Origin: CAZFBR01 sp035353495 [NCBI: uncultured bacterium]
GTDB lineage: Bacteria > DAOPZR01
DNA: 6,649 nucleotides
Assembly (NCBI GenBank): GCA_964517215.1
Contig: CAZFBR010000195.1
Location: 1-6,649, forward strand
Direction: 5' to 3'
Made by a program: the position numbers and the translations under genes. Numbering within the stretch: the stretch's first letter is position 1; every line of letters begins with the position of its first letter. The notes beneath the pieces are model-generated. The model had not been told where the DNA came from, made no database searches, and worked only from the letters and a program-made list of their open reading frames with translations. Shown piece after piece: positions 4,539-6,649 of the stretch.

Positions 4539-6175
4539 TCCCGCATCCGTTTCAGGCCCTCGCCCGTTCGCGGGAGATCCTCGCGCTGCTGTTGCGCCAC
4601 GGGTTCGGCGAACTGGTCGAACGCACCGGCATCCCCGTCCCGGCCGTCCTGAAACGGGAGTCAGCGCCCAGCGGTGAGCCGTGTCCAACCCCGCTGCGAC
4701 TGCGCCGGGTGCTGGAGCAGCTCGGTCCCACCTTCATCAAGTTCGGGCAGGTCCTTTCGACCCGGCCCGATCTCGTCGCCCCGGAGTACCTTGAGGAATT
4801 CGCCAAGTTGCAGGACCGGGTGCCGCCCCTCCCCTTCGCCGCAGTCGCCGCAGTGGTGCAAGCCGAGTTAGGCCGCGAACCTGCGGCTTTGTTCCGCGAA
4901 TTCGCCGTTGAGCCGGTCGCCGCCGCCTCGCTCGCCCAGGTGCATCGCGCCGTGCTGGCGGACGGCACACCGGTGGCGGTCAAAATCCAACGGCCGCATA
5001 TCCGCGACCAGATCCGGGCCGACCTCGATCTCCTCACCTTCCTCGCCCGGCTGCTCGAAGAGCATATCCCCGAAGTCCATCACTACCAACCCACCCGCAT
5101 CATCGATGAATTCCGTTACACCCTGCAGCGCGAGCTGGACTTCACCATCGAATTGCGCGCCATCAAGCGCTTTCATGCGCAGTTCCGCAGCGATCCCGAT
5201 CTCGTCATTCCCCAGCCCTACCCGGAATTTTCCTCCCCGCGCGTGCTGACCATGGCCTACCTGCCGGGGCATTCGCTCGCCGAATGCTTCACCGCGCCCC
5301 CGGAAGAGCGCCGGCGCCTCGCCGCCATCGGCCTGACCGCCTTCCTCAAGCAGCTCTTCGTGCACGGCTATTTCCATGCCGACCCGCATCCCGGCAATAT
5401 GCGCGTGCTGCCCGACGGCCGGCTGGCACTCGTCGATTTCGGCATGGTCGGGCGCGTGTTGCCTGAACTCAAGTTCAAGCTCGCCGCCCTGGTCGAGGCC
5501 GTCCTCGGCCGCGATTACGAGGAGATCGCCACCCTGGTGCTGGAGTTGAGCGAAACCCGGACGGATATCGACCGCACCCGGCTGGTCCGCGACATTGCCG
5601 ATACGGTCGACGATTACTATTCCGAGCAGCTCAGCGACCTGCGCACGGGCGCGGCGCTGCAGCAGCTGATTGCCCTGGCGCTCACCTATCGCCTGCGCCT
5701 TCCCGCCACGCTCGCCCTGATGGTCAAGTGCCTGCTCACCATTGAGGCGGTCGGTCGCGCGCTCGATCCCGAGCTGAATGTGGTCGCGGCGGTGCGCCCC
5801 CACCTGCGCGACCTGCTGCTGGAACGCTACAGCACCGCGCGGGCGGTCGATCTGCTCTTCCGCACCCTGCGCGAATTCACCCGCCTGACCGCCGCGCTGC
5901 CGCACGACCTGCGCCAGATCCTCACCAAACTGCAGCACGGCCGGCTCTCGCTCGATTTCCGCCATCGCAACCTGGAGCAGCTCACCGCGTCGCTCGACCA
6001 CGCCAGCAACCGCGTGGCCTTCGCCCTGATCATCGCCGCGCTCATCGTCGGCTCGTCGCTCCTCGTCGCTGCCGGCGGCGCCGCCTACCCGTGGTTCGGT
6101 CTGGTCGGCTACCTGATTGCGATGCTGTTCGGCATCTGGCTGCTCATCCTCATCATCCGGTCGGGTAACCTGTGA
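4535..6175 (+). CDS. AarF/UbiB/ABC1 family kinase-like protein
   Basis: A 546-residue protein with the full set of family marks: KFGQ (residues 69-72) in the QLGPTFIKFGQVLSTRPDL segment; the alanine-rich loop AAASLAQVH (129-137) that replaces the kinase glycine loop; the ATP-binding lysine in VAVKIQRP (K150); ELDFTIE (200-206); the catalytic loop HADPHPGN (281-288); and the metal-binding DFG (301-303). Two C-terminal membrane helices lie at about 494-515 and 520-542. Length and order match bacterial UbiB-like proteins. The family includes UbiB, needed for ubiquinone biosynthesis and thought to act as an ATPase or lipid-binding protein rather than a classical protein kinase. No other quinone gene is nearby, so it may be a paralogue serving the downstream ATPase or membrane lipid handling; I therefore give no symbol. 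It overlaps both neighbours by four bases. Codon use is GC-rich, unlike the left block. Confidence 0.93.
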   Translation: MIPHPFQALARSREILALLLRHGFGELVERTGIPVPAVLKRESAPSGEPCPTPLRLRRVLEQLGPTFIKFGQVLSTRPDLVAPEYLEEFAKLQDRVPPLPFAAVAAVVQAELGREPAALFREFAVEPVAAASLAQVHRAVLADGTPVAVKIQRPHIRDQIRADLDLLTFLARLLEEHIPEVHHYQPTRIIDEFRYTLQRELDFTIELRAIKRFHAQFRSDPDLVIPQPYPEFSSPRVLTMAYLPGHSLAECFTAPPEERRRLAAIGLTAFLKQLFVHGYFHADPHPGNMRVLPDGRLALVDFGMVGRVLPELKFKLAALVEAVLGRDYEEIATLVLELSETRTDIDRTRLVRDIADTVDDYYSEQLSDLRTGAALQQLIALALTYRLRLPATLALMVKCLLTIEAVGRALDPELNVVAAVRPHLRDLLLERYSTARAVDLLFRTLREFTRLTAALPHDLRQILTKLQHGRLSLDFRHRNLEQLTASLDHASNRVAFALIIAALIVGSSLLVAAGGAAYPWFGLVGYLIAMLFGIWLLILIIRSGNL

Positions 6176-6649
6176 CCACCGCGCCGGCAGTCAGCGGCGG
6201 CGGAACAGTCACCGCCGTGCGCAGCAGCGTGGTCGATATCGCCTTTGCCGGCCAGCCACCCGCCATCCACACCATCCTCACCGCGGGCGACGGCAACGGC
6301 ATCGTCATCGAAGTGAGCTGCCAGCTCGACGCGCATACCGTGCGCGGCATCGCACTCACCCCGACCCACGGTCTGGCGCGCGGCAGTCCGGTCATCGCCA
6401 CCGGCCGCCCGGCCATGGTCCCGGTCGGCCGCCAGCTGCTCGGGCGCATGTTCAATGTCTTCGGCGACACGATCGACCGCGGCGAGCCGCTGGCCGCCGG
6501 CGAATGCCGTTCCATCCATCGCATCCCGCTCCTCCTGGCGGAGCAGATAACCATCGCGGAGATCTTCACCATCGGCATCAAGGCCATCGACGTGCTCGTC
6601 CCGCTGGTCCGCGGCGGCAAAGTGGGTTTGTTCGGCGGCGCCGGCGTCG
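6172..6649 (+). CDS. atpD: F-type ATPase beta subunit, probably N-ATPase type (partial)
   Basis: The frame opens at GTG 6172, which overlaps the UbiB-like stop (GTGA, 6172-6175), and runs off the window after 159 codons. The N-terminal beta-barrel domain reads TVTAVRSSVVDIAF...ILTAG...IEVSCQLDAHTVRGIALTPTHGLARGSPVIATGRPAMVPVG, followed by LLGRMFNVFGDTID and IFTIGIKAIDVLVPLVRGGKVGLFGGAGV, where the Walker A loop (GGAGVGKT) is cut by the window edge. This is the catalytic beta subunit of F1, which makes or hydrolyses ATP. In canonical operons atpD follows atpG. Here it follows a UbiB-like gene with no other ATPase gene upstream, which fits the alternative N-ATPase operon (atpDCQRBEFAG) that begins with atpD and is proposed to be Na+- or H+-translocating. 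Ion specificity cannot be judged, because the c subunit is outside the window. Confidence 0.9.
   Translation, partial: MTTAPAVSGGGTVTAVRSSVVDIAFAGQPPAIHTILTAGDGNGIVIEVSCQLDAHTVRGIALTPTHGLARGSPVIATGRPAMVPVGRQLLGRMFNVFGDTIDRGEPLAAGECRSIHRIPLLLAEQITIAEIFTIGIKAIDVLVPLVRGGKVGLFGGAGV

Noticed and set aside
4868-6001. A 377-codon open frame on the minus strand
   Set aside because: It lies wholly antisense to the UbiB-like gene, whose motifs are all intact. Long antisense frames are expected from GC-rich codon use, and its product is low in structure-like pattern.

Overview
The window reads as two joined blocks, all genes on the plus strand. The right block (from about 3830) is GC-rich with uniform codon use. 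The left block (1 to about 3800) is visibly more AT-rich in its genes, each gene seems unrelated to the next, and each transcription unit ends in a copy of the same ~50-bp palindromic repeat. The likely host is a GC-rich proteobacterium: its last gene starts like the beta subunit of the alternative F-type ATPase (N-ATPase) known from some beta- and gammaproteobacteria and others. The host assignment is inference.

Left block. In order: a possible 3' end of an upstream gene (2-58); an unknown cytosolic protein with a conspicuous PRWHGTDPEG stretch (60-743); repeat copy 1; an unknown exported protein that probably starts at TTG 861 (861-2132); repeat copy 2; an extended -10 promoter and a toxin-antitoxin pair, a TIGR02574-type antitoxin (2346-2576) overlapping a RelE/ParE-type toxin (2573-2863); repeat copy 3; and a two-helix membrane protein with an external domain resembling S26 signal peptidase but apparently without the catalytic serine box (2950-3672). 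Then come a strong hairpin, degenerate repeat copy 4 and a candidate intrinsic terminator (3799-3821). Single unrelated genes, a toxin-antitoxin pair, one orientation and a conserved palindrome just after each stop together resemble an integron-type cassette array or similar modular island. However, the repeats lack the canonical attC core sites and no integrase is in the window.

Right block. A near-consensus sigma-70 promoter (TTGACT, 16 bp, TATAAT; 3854-3881) and a leader hairpin precede four genes: a small two-helix membrane protein (3944-4195), a phasin-like coiled-coil protein (4248-4538), an AarF/UbiB/ABC1-family kinase-like protein with two C-terminal membrane helices (4535-6175), and the start of an F1-ATPase beta subunit (6172 to the window edge, cut inside the Walker A loop). 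The last three are joined by 4-base start/stop overlaps, so the UbiB-like protein and the ATPase are probably translationally coupled. This suggests a shared job in membrane energetics or in assembly of the ion-translocating ATPase.
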